Positions 17,138-25,108 of a stretch of 64,000 nucleotides of DNA are shown in pieces. This DNA is from Halorubrum hochsteinianum. GTDB lineage: Archaea > Halobacteriota > Halobacteria > Halobacteriales > Haloferacaceae. The position numbers and the translations under genes are program-made. Positions within the stretch are counted from its first letter, which is position 1, and every line of letters starts with the position of its first letter. The notes below the pieces were generated by a model. It was not told where the DNA came from and did no database searches. It was given only the letters and a program-made list of their open reading frames with translations. The stretch lies in contig NZ_CP098415.1 in the NCBI RefSeq assembly GCF_023702125.1, positions 2,232,001 to 2,296,000 of the forward strand, written 5' to 3'.

Positions 17138-17437
17138 CTACCGGCGGAGCCCGGTCGCCTCGTCGCCCTCGACGAACCGTACCGTGAAGTAGTCGTATCC
17201 GCCGTAGGCGGCGTCGAGCGCGCCCATCCACCAGTTCCACCGCTCGATCAGCGAGGATCCGTCGGGGGCGTCCTCCAGGTGTCCGATCACCCCGGTCACC
17301 GTCAGTCCGTGGCCGCGGTCCTCGGAGGGCCGCCCGGAGTCGACGAGGTCGCGGGCCGCTCGCGAGACGGCGCGCCGCTCCGCCTCGGTCCCGCCGAACT
17401 CGTCTTCGAGCGCGCGTTCCAGACGCTGTCTGTCCAT
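17138..17437 (-). CDS. 99-residue hypothetical protein
   Basis: A small soluble protein with a helical N-terminal half (MDRQRLERALEDEFGGTEAERRAVSRAARDLVDSG) and an aromatic C-terminal half (IERWNWWMGALDAAYGGYDYFTVRFVEG). The conserved-looking WNWWMGALDAAYGGYDYF is distinctive but matches no domain I can name. It is co-oriented with the membrane protein gene at 17507, 69 bases apart, so the two could share a transcript. Confidence 0.65.
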   Translation of the reverse strand: MDRQRLERALEDEFGGTEAERRAVSRAARDLVDSGRPSEDRGHGLTVTGVIGHLEDAPDGSSLIERWNWWMGALDAAYGGYDYFTVRFVEGDEATGLRR

Positions 17438-17506
17438 GTTCGGGCTACGGGACGCGGGTATATGAGTCGCGTGGTAGGGGGTCGCACGTCCGGTGTCGCA
17501 GCCGGT

Positions 17507-18496
17507 TCACAGCCGCGCGGCGAGCGCGAGGAACAGCAGCGAGAACGGGGCGGTGAGAAGCGCCAGCGCCACTCCGCCCGCGCCCTCGCCGCCCGCGATC
17601 GCCATCAGGATCCCGACGACGAGCGAGAACGATCCCAGCGCCGCGAGGGTGAGCCGCTCGGGGACGCTCGCCCGGTCCGGCCCGTCGCTCTCGGCCAGCA
17701 CCGCGTCGAGCGCGGACTCGACCTCGTCCGCCTTCTCGGACGGAACGAACAGCCACGGCGTCGACCGGTACCACGCGTTGCCCCGGTACGCGAGCAGGAA
17801 CACCGTCGTCCAGGGGAGGTCGATCCGACGCGTCCGGACCACCGACCCGAGGTCGTCGGTCCGGGAGTGGTCCCGGTTTATATACGTCCGTTCGACGGTC
17901 GCCGCCGCGGGGGCGAGCCGCACGGTCGTTCCGGCGGACTGCGCGACGGCCGGCAGCGCCCACACCACCCAGAACAGCGGCCAGACGGCGGACAGGAAGT
18001 TCTCCGGAAGCGCGAGGGCCGTCCCGAGGACGGCCGCGAGTCCGCCGAGCGTCCACCCGGGTCGGAGGGTCCCGGCCGCGTCGCGGAGCCGAGCGAGCGA
18101 CCACTCGCCCGCCTCGGTCTCGGAGTACCACACGTACAGGTACGGCAGCGTGGTCACGCCGAGCGCGACCAGGAGGCCGACGCCGGCGACGACTCCCGCG
18201 GGACCGACGGTCGAAATCGAAATCCCACCGGTCGCGGCCTCCGAGAGCATCGCGGCGGCGACGCCGACGACCGCGACGAGCAGGACGCCTGTAACGCCGA
18301 TCGACCCTCCGGTCACGAGCGACCGGAGACGGTCGTGCCGGACCGGTCCCCACTCGATCGGGTCGCGGTCGGCCGCCGTCTCGGAGCCGATCCCGTCGGC
18401 CTCGTCTCGCTCGTCGGGCGCGACCGCCTCGGCGGACTCGACGCGTTCGGCGTCGACCGCGTCGGCCGCGACCGCGGGTCCGCTCTCGGAGGGCAT
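17507..18496 (-). CDS. Six-helix membrane protein with PH-like loop, unknown function
   Basis: A 329-residue protein. After an acidic, disordered N-terminus of about 45 residues, hydrophobic helices are visible at VTGVLLVAVVGVAAAML, VVAGVGLLVALGVTTLPYLYVW, LGGLAAVLGTALALP, AVWPLFWVVWALPAV and, at the C-terminus, LAALGSFSLVVGILMAIAG plus ALALLTAPFSLLFLALAARL. A central soluble part (VERTYINRDHSRTDDLGSVVRTRRIDLPWTTVFLLAYRG...WLFVPSEKADEVESALDAVL) has the strand pattern of bacterial PH-like domains with a terminal helix. This kind of protein is frequent and uncharacterised in haloarchaea. It is next to the metal ATPase gene but no functional link is evident. Confidence 0.72.
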   Translation of the reverse strand: MPSESGPAVAADAVDAERVESAEAVAPDERDEADGIGSETAADRDPIEWGPVRHDRLRSLVTGGSIGVTGVLLVAVVGVAAAMLSEAATGGISISTVGPAGVVAGVGLLVALGVTTLPYLYVWYSETEAGEWSLARLRDAAGTLRPGWTLGGLAAVLGTALALPENFLSAVWPLFWVVWALPAVAQSAGTTVRLAPAAATVERTYINRDHSRTDDLGSVVRTRRIDLPWTTVFLLAYRGNAWYRSTPWLFVPSEKADEVESALDAVLAESDGPDRASVPERLTLAALGSFSLVVGILMAIAGGEGAGGVALALLTAPFSLLFLALAARL

Positions 18497-18568
18497 ACGA
18501 GCCGTGTTACCGCCGATTCGGTAAAAAGAGTGAGGCCGTTCAGCGCGGAAACCGGCCGGGACCGGAGG

Positions 18569-20992
18569 TTACGCGTCCGCTTCGACCGCCTGCGAGTCGT
18601 CCGGCGGCTCGGCGGGCTCGACGTTGCCGAGCCGGAGCGCGTTCCCGGTGACCCCGAGGCTCATCCCCATGTCGCCGACGACCACGGCCATCGCCACGCT
18701 CACGTAGCCGAGGGGCGCACCGGCGGCGAGCACAGCCTTCACGGCGAGCGAGGCACCGATGTTCCGGCGGATCGTGTCGCTCGCCCGCGCCGAGAGGTCG
18801 ATCACGTACGGGAGCCGGGTCAGGTCGTCGGCCATCAGCGCCACGTCGGCGGTCTCGATGGCGGTGTCGGTGCCGGCGGCCCCCATCGCGATCCCCACGT
18901 CGGCGGCCGCGAGCGCCGGCGCGTCGTTGATCCCGTCGCCGACCATCGCCACGCCGCCCTCCGTCTCGGCGGCCATCTCGCGCACCGCCGCGACCTTCTC
19001 GTCCGGAAGCAGCTCCGCCCGCACCTCGTCGACGCCGACCCGGTCGCCGATCGCCCGCGCGGTCCGCTCGTTGTCGCCGGTGAGCATCGCGACGCGCTCG
19101 ATGCCGAGGTCGTGGAGCCGGTCGACGACCCACGCCGCCTCCGGGCGGACGGTGTCCGCGACCGCGATGACGCCCTCCAGTTCCTCCTCGGTCCCCACGA
19201 GGACGACCGTCTTCCCCTCGGCCTGGAGCCGCGGGATCGTCTCGCTCGCGAGGTCGAGGTACTGCCCGTGGTCGCAGGGTTCGGGCTCGGTCGTCGCCGC
19301 CGTGTCCTCGGCGGATTCGGGTCGCTCCGCGTCCCGGACCACGCCGCCGTCCGACCGGACGTGCGCGTGGCTCAGGTCGAAGCCGAGGTCCGCGAACAGC
19401 GAGGGCTTGCCCGCGTAGTGGGTCTCGCCGTCGAGGTCGGCGCGGACGCCCTCGCCGGTCAGCGCCTCGAAGCCGGTGACATCGGTGGTGCCGGTCTCGT
19501 CGCCGGCCGCCGCGTCGACTCCCGCCCCCTCGCCCCGGCTCACGATCGCCTCCGCGACCGGGTGTTCGCTCCGGCGTTCGATGGCGGTCGCGCACGCGAG
19601 CACGTCGGCGGCGTCGCGGCCGCCGAGCGGGACGACGTCGGTCACCGACAGCTCGCCCCGGGTGAGCGTCCCGGTCTTGTCGAGCGCGACGGCGTCGACG
19701 TCGCCCGCGGCCTCCAAGTGCTCGCCGCCCTTGATCAGGACGCCGTTGCGGGCGGCCGCGGTCACGCCGGAGACGACGCTGACGGGCGTCGAGATGACGA
19801 ACGCGCACGGACACGCGACCACGAGCAGGGTGAGCCCGCGGACGAACCACGTCTCCGCGCCGCCGCCGACGAGGACCGGCCCGAGCGCCGCGGTGGCGAT
19901 CGCGCCGACCACGACGATGGGCGTGTAGACGCTCGCGAACCGGTCGACGAACCGCTCGGCGCGGGTCTCCTCGCCGTTGGCCGCCTCGACGAGTTCGACG
20001 ACCCGCGCGATGGTCGACTCGCTCGCGGGCGCGGTGGCCTCGATCTCGAGGTAGCCCGCCTCGTTGATCGAGCCGGCGTACACCTCGTCGCCCGGGGCCT
20101 TCTCCGCGGGGACGGACTCGCCGGTGATCGGCGACTCGTCGACCGCGCCCGAGCCCTCGCGGACGACGCCGTCGAGGGGGACGCGCTCCCCGGGGCGCAC
20201 CGCGAGCCGCTCGCCCGTGGCGACGGTCTCGGCGGGCACCGTCTCCTCTGCGCCGTCGCGGATAACGACCGCCTCGTCGGGCGACAGCTCCATCAGCTCG
20301 CGCAGCGAGGTCCGCGCGCGGTCGATGGAGTACCGTTCCAGGAGTTCTGCGACCGAGAACAGCACCGCCAGCGTCGCCGCCTCGAACGGGAGGTCGACGA
20401 GCAGCGCCGCGACGACGCCCACGCTCATCAGCAGGTCGATGTCGAGGCTCAGGCCCCGCAGCGAGTAGAACCCGTTCCGTAAGATTGGCGGCCCGGCGAC
20501 CGCGACCGCCAGCAGGTACGCGACCGACGCGCCGGTGACGGCGTACGGGCCGAGGAAGCCGACCCCGCCCAGCGTCACCAGCGTCGGGTCGAGGCCGGGG
20601 AGCAGCCACTCCAAGACGAGGCCGACCGCGAGGAAGACGCCGCCGACCGCGGTGGCGACCGCTCGGGGACTGGTGAACAGGTCGTCGGCGACGCCGTCCG
20701 ACTCCGCCTCGGCGACCGCGTAGCCGGCCCCCTCCACGGCCGCCGCCAGCGCCTCGACGTCCGTCAGGTCCGGGTCGTACGTGAGGACGACGACGCCCGT
20801 GGTCGGGCGCGTGTCCACCGAGAGGACGCCGTCGCGGTCGAGCGCGCCCTCGACCTTCCCCGCGCACGACGAGCAGTCCATGTCCGGCACCGAGAGCCGG
20901 AGCTCCGTCCCGTCGGGGGTGTCGGGCGATCCCCCGGCGGGCCGACCGTCGGGCCCGCCGTCGGAACCGGCCGATTCGTGTGAGTCGCTCAT
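18569..20992 (-). CDS. P1B-type heavy-metal ATPase, probably Zn2+/Cd2+ exporting
   Basis: An 807-residue membrane pump that expels metal ions at the cost of ATP. An acidic tail is followed by one HMA domain with CSSC at residues 40-43. The phosphatase motif TGES is at 290-293, the membrane metal site CPC at 394-396, the phosphorylated Asp in DKTGT at 438, the P1B-specific HP at 477-478 and the hinge GDGINDAP at 685-692. GIAMGAAGTDTAIETADVALMADDL is the form I associate with Zn/Cd/Pb pumps rather than Cu pumps, so I favour that specificity. A nucleotide-domain insertion around 535-580 is rich in acidic residues and contains CDHG. It is divergent from the DUF5518-like gene; no ArsR-type regulator is adjacent. 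Confidence 0.93.
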   Translation of the reverse strand: MSDSHESAGSDGGPDGRPAGGSPDTPDGTELRLSVPDMDCSSCAGKVEGALDRDGVLSVDTRPTTGVVVLTYDPDLTDVEALAAAVEGAGYAVAEAESDGVADDLFTSPRAVATAVGGVFLAVGLVLEWLLPGLDPTLVTLGGVGFLGPYAVTGASVAYLLAVAVAGPPILRNGFYSLRGLSLDIDLLMSVGVVAALLVDLPFEAATLAVLFSVAELLERYSIDRARTSLRELMELSPDEAVVIRDGAEETVPAETVATGERLAVRPGERVPLDGVVREGSGAVDESPITGESVPAEKAPGDEVYAGSINEAGYLEIEATAPASESTIARVVELVEAANGEETRAERFVDRFASVYTPIVVVGAIATAALGPVLVGGGAETWFVRGLTLLVVACPCAFVISTPVSVVSGVTAAARNGVLIKGGEHLEAAGDVDAVALDKTGTLTRGELSVTDVVPLGGRDAADVLACATAIERRSEHPVAEAIVSRGEGAGVDAAAGDETGTTDVTGFEALTGEGVRADLDGETHYAGKPSLFADLGFDLSHAHVRSDGGVVRDAERPESAEDTAATTEPEPCDHGQYLDLASETIPRLQAEGKTVVLVGTEEELEGVIAVADTVRPEAAWVVDRLHDLGIERVAMLTGDNERTARAIGDRVGVDEVRAELLPDEKVAAVREMAAETEGGVAMVGDGINDAPALAAADVGIAMGAAGTDTAIETADVALMADDLTRLPYVIDLSARASDTIRRNIGASLAVKAVLAAGAPLGYVSVAMAVVVGDMGMSLGVTGNALRLGNVEPAEPPDDSQAVEADA

Positions 20993-21129
20993 TAGTCGCC
21001 CGTACCCGCCGCAGCGTTATTAATCCGACTACCATTCTCGGGCGTTGCTTTATAAGAAATTATTAAAAACAGATTCAGACATAACAAAATGTCCGCGAGT
21101 ATTTATCGCTGAGGCGGCTACCTCGGCGC
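20993..21129. promoter_or_regulatory. Divergent AT-rich promoter region
   Basis: About 137 bases between the divergent ATPase and membrane-protein genes. It contains GTTATTAAT (about 21016-21024) on the ATPase side, a central TTTATAAGAAATTATTAAAAAC block (about 21050-21071) and GTATTTATCG near 21099-21108, 25-30 bases before the ATG at 21130. The central block could serve either gene. Confidence 0.5.
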
Positions 21130-21492
21130 ATGACAGACTGGCGCGCCGTCGGGTACGGGTTCGTCGTGATGCTCGTCGCCGGGCTGCTGGCGACGGTCGC
21201 TCCGGGGCTCGGTCACGCGGCCGCCGGACTGATCGGCAGGTTCGTCGCCGGCTATCTGGCCGGCGGCGGCCTGCTCTCCGGCTTCTGGCACGGGCTGCTC
21301 GCCGGCTCCGTGAGCGGTATCGTCGTCACCCTGCTGCTCGCGGCCTTCGGGAGCCTGCTTGGGCTGTTGGGCGGACCGATCGGGAGCCTGTTCGGCGGCG
21401 CGGGCGTGTTCGTCGTCGGCCTGTTCCTGACGCTGTTGTTCGCGATCGATTCGGCGCTCGCGGGCGCGATCGGCGGGGTTCTCGGCGACTAA
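21130..21492 (+). CDS. DUF5518-like small membrane protein
   Basis: A 120-residue Gly-rich membrane protein with four helices: GYGFVVMLVAGLLATVAPGLG, AAGLIGRFVAGYLAGGG, LLAGSVSGIVVTLLLAAFG and AGVFVVGLFLTLLFAIDSALAGAIGG. The segment IGRFVAGYLAGGGLLSGFWHGLLAGS is what I recognise from DUF5518, a family of uncharacterised archaeal membrane proteins. It has its own AT-rich promoter and is followed by a copy of the hairpin repeat, with a convergent peroxiredoxin beyond. Confidence 0.8.
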   Translation: MTDWRAVGYGFVVMLVAGLLATVAPGLGHAAAGLIGRFVAGYLAGGGLLSGFWHGLLAGSVSGIVVTLLLAAFGSLLGLLGGPIGSLFGGAGVFVVGLFLTLLFAIDSALAGAIGGVLGD

Positions 21493-21510
21493 GCGGAGCG
21501 CTTTCTGGTC

Positions 21511-21622
21511 GGCGCGTGCCTGCGAGCGGCGCGAAGCGCCGCGAGGCTGGGGAGGCGTGAGGTTGCGGTGCTGTCGCTGTGCCGGCGGGACTCGAAGAGG
21601 CGGACGCGAGGCGGTCGTGTCG
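21511..21622 (+). repeat. Dispersed hairpin element, copy 3 (truncated)
   Basis: The lead GGCGCGTGCCTGCGAG is followed by hairpin 1 (GCGGCG 21526-21531 with CGCCGC 21537-21542), then directly by the invariant core at 21543-21562 and the GTGCTGTCGCTGTGC linker. Hairpin 2 is absent, and hairpin 3 and the GGGGCTTCG tail are degenerate or missing. The hairpin 1 stem differs from copies 1 and 4 (GCGCCC/GGGCGC) but pairs perfectly. It lies between convergent genes. Beyond it, up to 21696, I see nothing. Confidence 0.75.
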
Positions 21623-21696
21623 CTCGGGAATTTACAAAAATCAGAGGACCGAGGACCGCGAACTCGCCGGATCGAGAACCGTCTTCTACCTTCGTT

Positions 21697-22170
21697 TTAC
21701 GCGCTCTCGACCGCGTCGAGCACCGCCTCGTAGTCCGGCTCGTTCGTGGGGTCGTCGGCGACCCAGTCGTAGACGACCTGGCCGTCGTCGTCGATCACGA
21801 ACACGGCGCGGTTGGCGATCCCGTGGAGGCCGAGGTCCGCGATGTCGATCTCGAGGTCGTACGCCCGGATGGCGTCGCCGGCCATGTCGCTCACGAGGTC
21901 GAACTCGATCCCGTGTTCCTCCCGGAACGCGCCCTGCGAGAACGGCGAGTCGGCGCTGATCCCGAACAGCGTCGCGCCGGCGTCCGCGAACGCGTCGGCG
22001 CGCTCCTGGAAGGCGATCATCTCGTTCGTACACGGCGGCGTGAACGCGCCGGGGAAGAAGGCCAAGACGATCGGGCCGTCGCCGACCTCCTCGTCGAGGT
22101 CGAACGGTTCGTGGTCGCTCGTGCCGACCGTCGCGGTGAACGTGGGTGCGGCGTCGCCTGTAGATACCAT
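21697..22170 (-). CDS. Peroxiredoxin (AhpC/TSA family), one-Cys
   Basis: A 157-residue thioredoxin-fold peroxidase that reduces hydrogen peroxide or organic peroxides. The peroxidatic Cys47 is in FPGAFTPPCTNEM; the family's Thr (position 44) and downstream SxxxxFSQGAFREEHGIEFDLVSD motifs are present. Cys47 is the only cysteine, so the enzyme must be resolved by an external thiol. Length fits the AhpE/BCP-like group. The ATG at 22170 (MVSTGDAAPTF) is chosen over an upstream start because the N-terminal VSTGDAAPTFTA is family-like. Confidence 0.92.
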   Translation of the reverse strand: MVSTGDAAPTFTATVGTSDHEPFDLDEEVGDGPIVLAFFPGAFTPPCTNEMIAFQERADAFADAGATLFGISADSPFSQGAFREEHGIEFDLVSDMAGDAIRAYDLEIDIADLGLHGIANRAVFVIDDDGQVVYDWVADDPTNEPDYEAVLDAVESA

Positions 22171-22261
22171 CGCCCGTTCGTACGGGCGATTCGGGCAAAA
22201 GGCTTGTCTCACCCGCGCTCGGTTCCGGTGTCGGTTGCGGGGCGCGGTCGGTTATTTCGGG

Positions 22262-22765
22262 CTACTCCCGGTCGAGGTACTCCTGCTGAATGGCGACGAT
22301 TTCCGACGAATCCCCGCAGTCGGCGTACCGCCGGAGCGGCTCGGCGTTGAGTTCGAGGAACGTCCCGCCCCACGTGAACTTCGATAAGATTCGCTCCGCG
22401 TGGTCGCGCTCGCCGAGGATGATGAGCGCGGCCGCGAACGCCTCGACGGTCGTGAGCCGCATCGGCCGCCCGAAGTTCACGGGGTTGGCGGCGACGAGGT
22501 ACGGCAGCGCGCGGTGTTCCCCGGGGAGCGAGAACATCTTCTCGCCGGCCGACTCCCACGAGCAGTCGAGCGCGACGAGGGCGTTCTCGTCGGCGCGCTC
22601 GGCGTCCGCGGGCGAGAGCGCCCGCTCCGCGTGGGGGTTGAGGACGATCCCGTACGGCGTGGCGCGGTCCGAGCGGTGGAGCTCGGCGAGGTCGAAGCGC
22701 GAGAGCTTCCGGGCCGTGCACTTGTCGGGGTCGTCGTCGCCCTCGTACCGAACGTGGAGGTCCAC
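22262..22765 (-). CDS. tsr3: Tsr3-like 16S rRNA aminocarboxypropyltransferase
   Basis: A 167-residue protein of the former DUF367 family, now known as Tsr3, which transfers the 3-amino-3-carboxypropyl group of S-adenosylmethionine to a modified uridine in small-subunit rRNA during ribosome assembly. Motifs seen are [73 protein letters not shown] and the C-terminal [15 protein letters not shown]. Full length for the archaeal form. The start codon is GTG. A TTATAAG box on the minus strand lies about 27-30 bases upstream (near 22790), consistent with a leaderless transcript. Confidence 0.9.
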   Translation of the reverse strand: MDLHVRYEGDDDPDKCTARKLSRFDLAELHRSDRATPYGIVLNPHAERALSPADAERADENALVALDCSWESAGEKMFSLPGEHRALPYLVAANPVNFGRPMRLTTVEAFAAALIILGERDHAERILSKFTWGGTFLELNAEPLRRYADCGDSSEIVAIQQEYLDRE

Positions 22766-22846
22766 GGTTCGTCATCGGCCGAGTCGGTTATAAGATGTGC
22801 GAACGGAGCCGGCGAAAAAGCGGATGGAGCGGCCGTCCGCGCCCGA

Positions 22847-23005
22847 TCACGGGGCGCGCGTCCGCGTCACGATCGGGTCGTGCTCGTCGTCTTCCGATGG
22901 GGCGCGCGTCCGCGTCACGATCGGGTCGTGCTCGTCGTCTTCCGACGGGACGCGCGTCCGCGTTCCGATCGGATCCGATTCGCCTTCAGTCGGTGGTTCG
23001 CTCAT
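22847..23005 (-). CDS. 52-residue protein made of 16-residue repeats
   Basis: A small acidic protein consisting almost entirely of three tandem 16-residue units: a diverged PPTEGESDPIGTRTRV, then two copies of PSEDDEHDPIVTRTRA. The alternating acidic DDEHDP and TRTR segments give a periodic charge pattern. The DNA unit is 48 bp. Reading frame, ATG and AT-rich upstream sequence support expression, but no family is recognised and it may be disordered. It lies between tsr3 and cofE, pointing the same way as tsr3. Confidence 0.5.
   Translation of the reverse strand: MSEPPTEGESDPIGTRTRVPSEDDEHDPIVTRTRAPSEDDEHDPIVTRTRAP
22851..22985. repeat. 48-bp tandem repeat, about 2.8 units
   Basis: Two near-identical units at 22851-22898 and 22899-22946 (each beginning GGGGCGCGCGTCCGCGTCAC) and a diverged third from 22947. 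The period is 48, a multiple of three, which keeps the minus-strand frame open as the repeated protein. No CRISPR-type spacers separate the units. Confidence 0.85.
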
Positions 23006-23033
23006 CGCGAGCGTCGGTCGGTCGTCGCCGCGG

Positions 23034-23061
23034 ATAACCGTTGGGCTAAAACAATGGTTAT
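23034..23061. promoter_or_regulatory. 10-bp inverted repeat upstream of the repeat protein gene
   Basis: ATAACCGTTG (23034-23043) and CAATGGTTAT (23052-23061) are inverted copies with one mismatch, separated by eight bases. They lie 29-56 bases upstream of the ATG at 23005 on the minus strand, covering the likely TATA/BRE position. A regulator-binding site is the simplest reading; an RNA hairpin is possible if transcription starts further upstream. The rest of 23062-23255 shows AT-rich stretches but no gene. Confidence 0.45.
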
Positions 23062-23255
23062 TCGACGGATATCCTAATATTGTGGCAACGCATTTCGAAT
23101 AACTCCGCCGAACGCACACCGAAATCCGAATATTATCGCTCGACCCGACAGTCAGCGGAGGTCCGTTCGTCCGGAGGGGGCTCCGTCGTTCTCCGATACC
23201 GTCAAGCCAGCCCGGTACCGGCGGGGTTTTTCCTCGTCCCGGCGCAGGGGTTCGT

Positions 23256-24011
23256 ATGGAGCTGTTCGCGGTTCCGGACCTCCCGGAGATCCGGGAGGGA
23301 GACGACCTCGCGGCCATGATCGACGAGCGCGTCGACCTCCGGGAGGACGACGTCGTCGTCGTCGCCAGCACGGTCGTCTCGAAGGCCGAGGGGCGCGTCT
23401 TCGACCTCGACGACTTTCCGACGAGCGAGCGCGCGGAGGCGGTCGCCGACCGGCTCGCCGAGATTTCGGGCGAGGAGAAAGACCCTCGCTTCGCGCAGGC
23501 CGTCATCGAGGAGTCGACGGAGCTGATCATGGAAGCCCCGTTCCTCCTCACGGCCACGCGGTTCGGCCACATCGGCGTCAACGCCGGGATCGACCGGTCG
23601 AACGTCCCCGACGGCGACCTCCTCCTGCTCCCGGAGCGCCCCTCGAAGAGCGCCGCCCGGATCCGGGAGGGACTCGCCGCCGACCGCGTCGTCGTCAGCG
23701 ACACCTGCGGGCGGCCCTTCCGACACGGCCAGCGCGGGGTCGCGATCGGGTGGGCCGGCCTGCCGGCGGCCCGCGACTGGCGCGGCGAGCGCGACCGCGA
23801 CGGCCGCGAGATGGGCGTCACCGTCCAGAACGTGATCGACGAACTGGCGGCCGCGGCGAACCTCGTCGCGGGCGAGGGCGACGGGGGCACCCCGGTCGTC
23901 GTCGTCCGCGACTGGGCGTTCGGCGACCACGAGGGCTCCGACAGCCACTTCCGCGAGGTCGACGGCGACTTCGTCCGGCAGGCCCTCCGCGAGTGGACCT
24001 TCGAGGAGTAA
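23256..24011 (+). CDS. cofE: Coenzyme F420-0:L-glutamate ligase
   Basis: A 251-residue GTP-dependent ligase that adds L-glutamates to F420-0, making the gamma-linked tail of coenzyme F420. Recognised from MELFAVPDLPEIREGDDLAAMI, VVVASTVVSKAEGRV, EIMEAPF-like LIMEAPFLLTATRFGHIGVNAGIDRSNV, LLPERPSKSAARIREGL and VVVSDTCGRPFRHGQRGVAIGWAG, which together cover the CofE fold and its metal/GTP site. Length matches archaeal CofE (about 250). A GTTTTTCC box 27-30 bases upstream suggests a leaderless start. Nine bases separate it from an F420-dependent oxidoreductase gene, a metabolically sensible pair. Confidence 0.95.
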   Translation: MELFAVPDLPEIREGDDLAAMIDERVDLREDDVVVVASTVVSKAEGRVFDLDDFPTSERAEAVADRLAEISGEEKDPRFAQAVIEESTELIMEAPFLLTATRFGHIGVNAGIDRSNVPDGDLLLLPERPSKSAARIREGLAADRVVVSDTCGRPFRHGQRGVAIGWAGLPAARDWRGERDRDGREMGVTVQNVIDELAAAANLVAGEGDGGTPVVVVRDWAFGDHEGSDSHFREVDGDFVRQALREWTFEE

Positions 24012-24020
24012 CAACCAACC

Positions 24021-25004
24021 ATGCTCGGCATCGAACTCACCCCAGAACACGAGCTGCACCGCCTCGTCGACCTCGGCGTCCGCGCCGAGGAGGCCGGCTA
24101 CGACGCCGTCTACTCGACGTGTCACTACAACAACCGCGACCCGTGGGCGTTCCTCTCGCGGCTCGCGGCCGCCACGGACTCGGTCCGGCTCGGCCCGGGC
24201 GTCGCCAACCCCTACGAGACGCATCCCGTGACCCTCGCCTCGAAGGTCGCGACCCTCGACGAGGCCTCGGGCGGGCGGGCCGTCTTCGGGCTCGGTCCGG
24301 GCGACCCGTCGACGCTCGCGAACCTCGGGCTCGAAGACGATCGGGGCCTCCGTCCCGTGCTGGAGGCGTTCAAGACCGCCCAGAAGCTCTGGGCCGGCGA
24401 GCGCGTCGACCACGAGGGGACCTTCGACGCCGCCGACGCGGGGCTCAACTACGAGCCGCCGCAGGGCGCTGCGATTCCGGTCCACGTCGGCGGCGAGGGG
24501 CCGCACATGTGCCGGATGGCCGCGAAGCACGCCGACGGACTCCTCTACAACGGCTCGCATCCGAAGGACCTCGCGTGGGCCCGCGAACAGGTCGACGACG
24601 GGCTGGAGGACCGTCCCGACGAACGGGGCGAGTTCGACCTGATCGCCTACGCCGCGGTGTCGGTCGCCGAGGACGAGGCCGCCGCCCGCGAGGCCGCCCG
24701 CCCCCCGGTCGCGTTCATCGCCGCGGGCGCGGCACCGCCCGTCCTGAAGCGGCACGGGATCGACCCGGACGCGGCGAGCGCGATCGGCGAGTCGGTCTCC
24801 GCGGGGGAGTTCTCCGCGGCGTTCGAGCGCGTGACGCCCGCGATGATCGACGCGTTCTGTATGGCGGGCACGCCCGAGACCGTCGGCGAGCGCGCCGCCG
24901 CGGTCGCCGACCACGCCGACGGCCTCGTCGTCGGCTCGCCGCTCGGCCCCGATCTCGAGGCCGCCGTCGACCTCGCGGCCGAGGCGGTCGGCGATCACTT
25001 CTGA
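24021..25004 (+). CDS. F420-dependent luciferase-like oxidoreductase (Mer-like)
   Basis: A 327-residue TIM-barrel enzyme of the bacterial-luciferase-like superfamily, closest in appearance to 5,10-methylenetetrahydromethanopterin reductase (Mer). Segments include LGVRAEEAGYDAVYSTCHYNNRDPWAFLSRLAAATDSVRLGPGVANPYETHPV, GRAVFGLGPGDPSTL, VHVGGEGPHMCRMAAKHADGLLYNG and, near the end, FCMAGTPETVGERAAAV. The Mer-like GPGVANPYxTHP and GxGPGDP motifs bind F420. Haloarchaea lack methanogenesis, so the physiological substrate is probably a folate- or other C1-carrier. It is operonic with cofE. Confidence 0.88.
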   Translation: MLGIELTPEHELHRLVDLGVRAEEAGYDAVYSTCHYNNRDPWAFLSRLAAATDSVRLGPGVANPYETHPVTLASKVATLDEASGGRAVFGLGPGDPSTLANLGLEDDRGLRPVLEAFKTAQKLWAGERVDHEGTFDAADAGLNYEPPQGAAIPVHVGGEGPHMCRMAAKHADGLLYNGSHPKDLAWAREQVDDGLEDRPDERGEFDLIAYAAVSVAEDEAAAREAARPPVAFIAAGAAPPVLKRHGIDPDAASAIGESVSAGEFSAAFERVTPAMIDAFCMAGTPETVGERAAAVADHADGLVVGSPLGPDLEAAVDLAAEAVGDHF

Positions 25005-25108
25005 ACGCGACCGTCCCACCCGAGCGGATTCCCGACCGGTGAGAATCGAGAATCGCTCGTGATAACGCCGCCGGGAGGTTCATAACCCGGTCCCGTCGAG
25101 ACCCGAAC

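Noticed and set aside
17279-20482. 1067-codon plus-strand ORF
   Set aside because: It is antisense to the membrane protein and the metal ATPase, both of which have clear family motifs; its composition (Arg, Gly, Asp, Val) is typical of shadow ORFs.
22851-22985. Possible CRISPR array
   Set aside because: The 48-bp units are contiguous with no unique spacers, and they preserve a coding frame.
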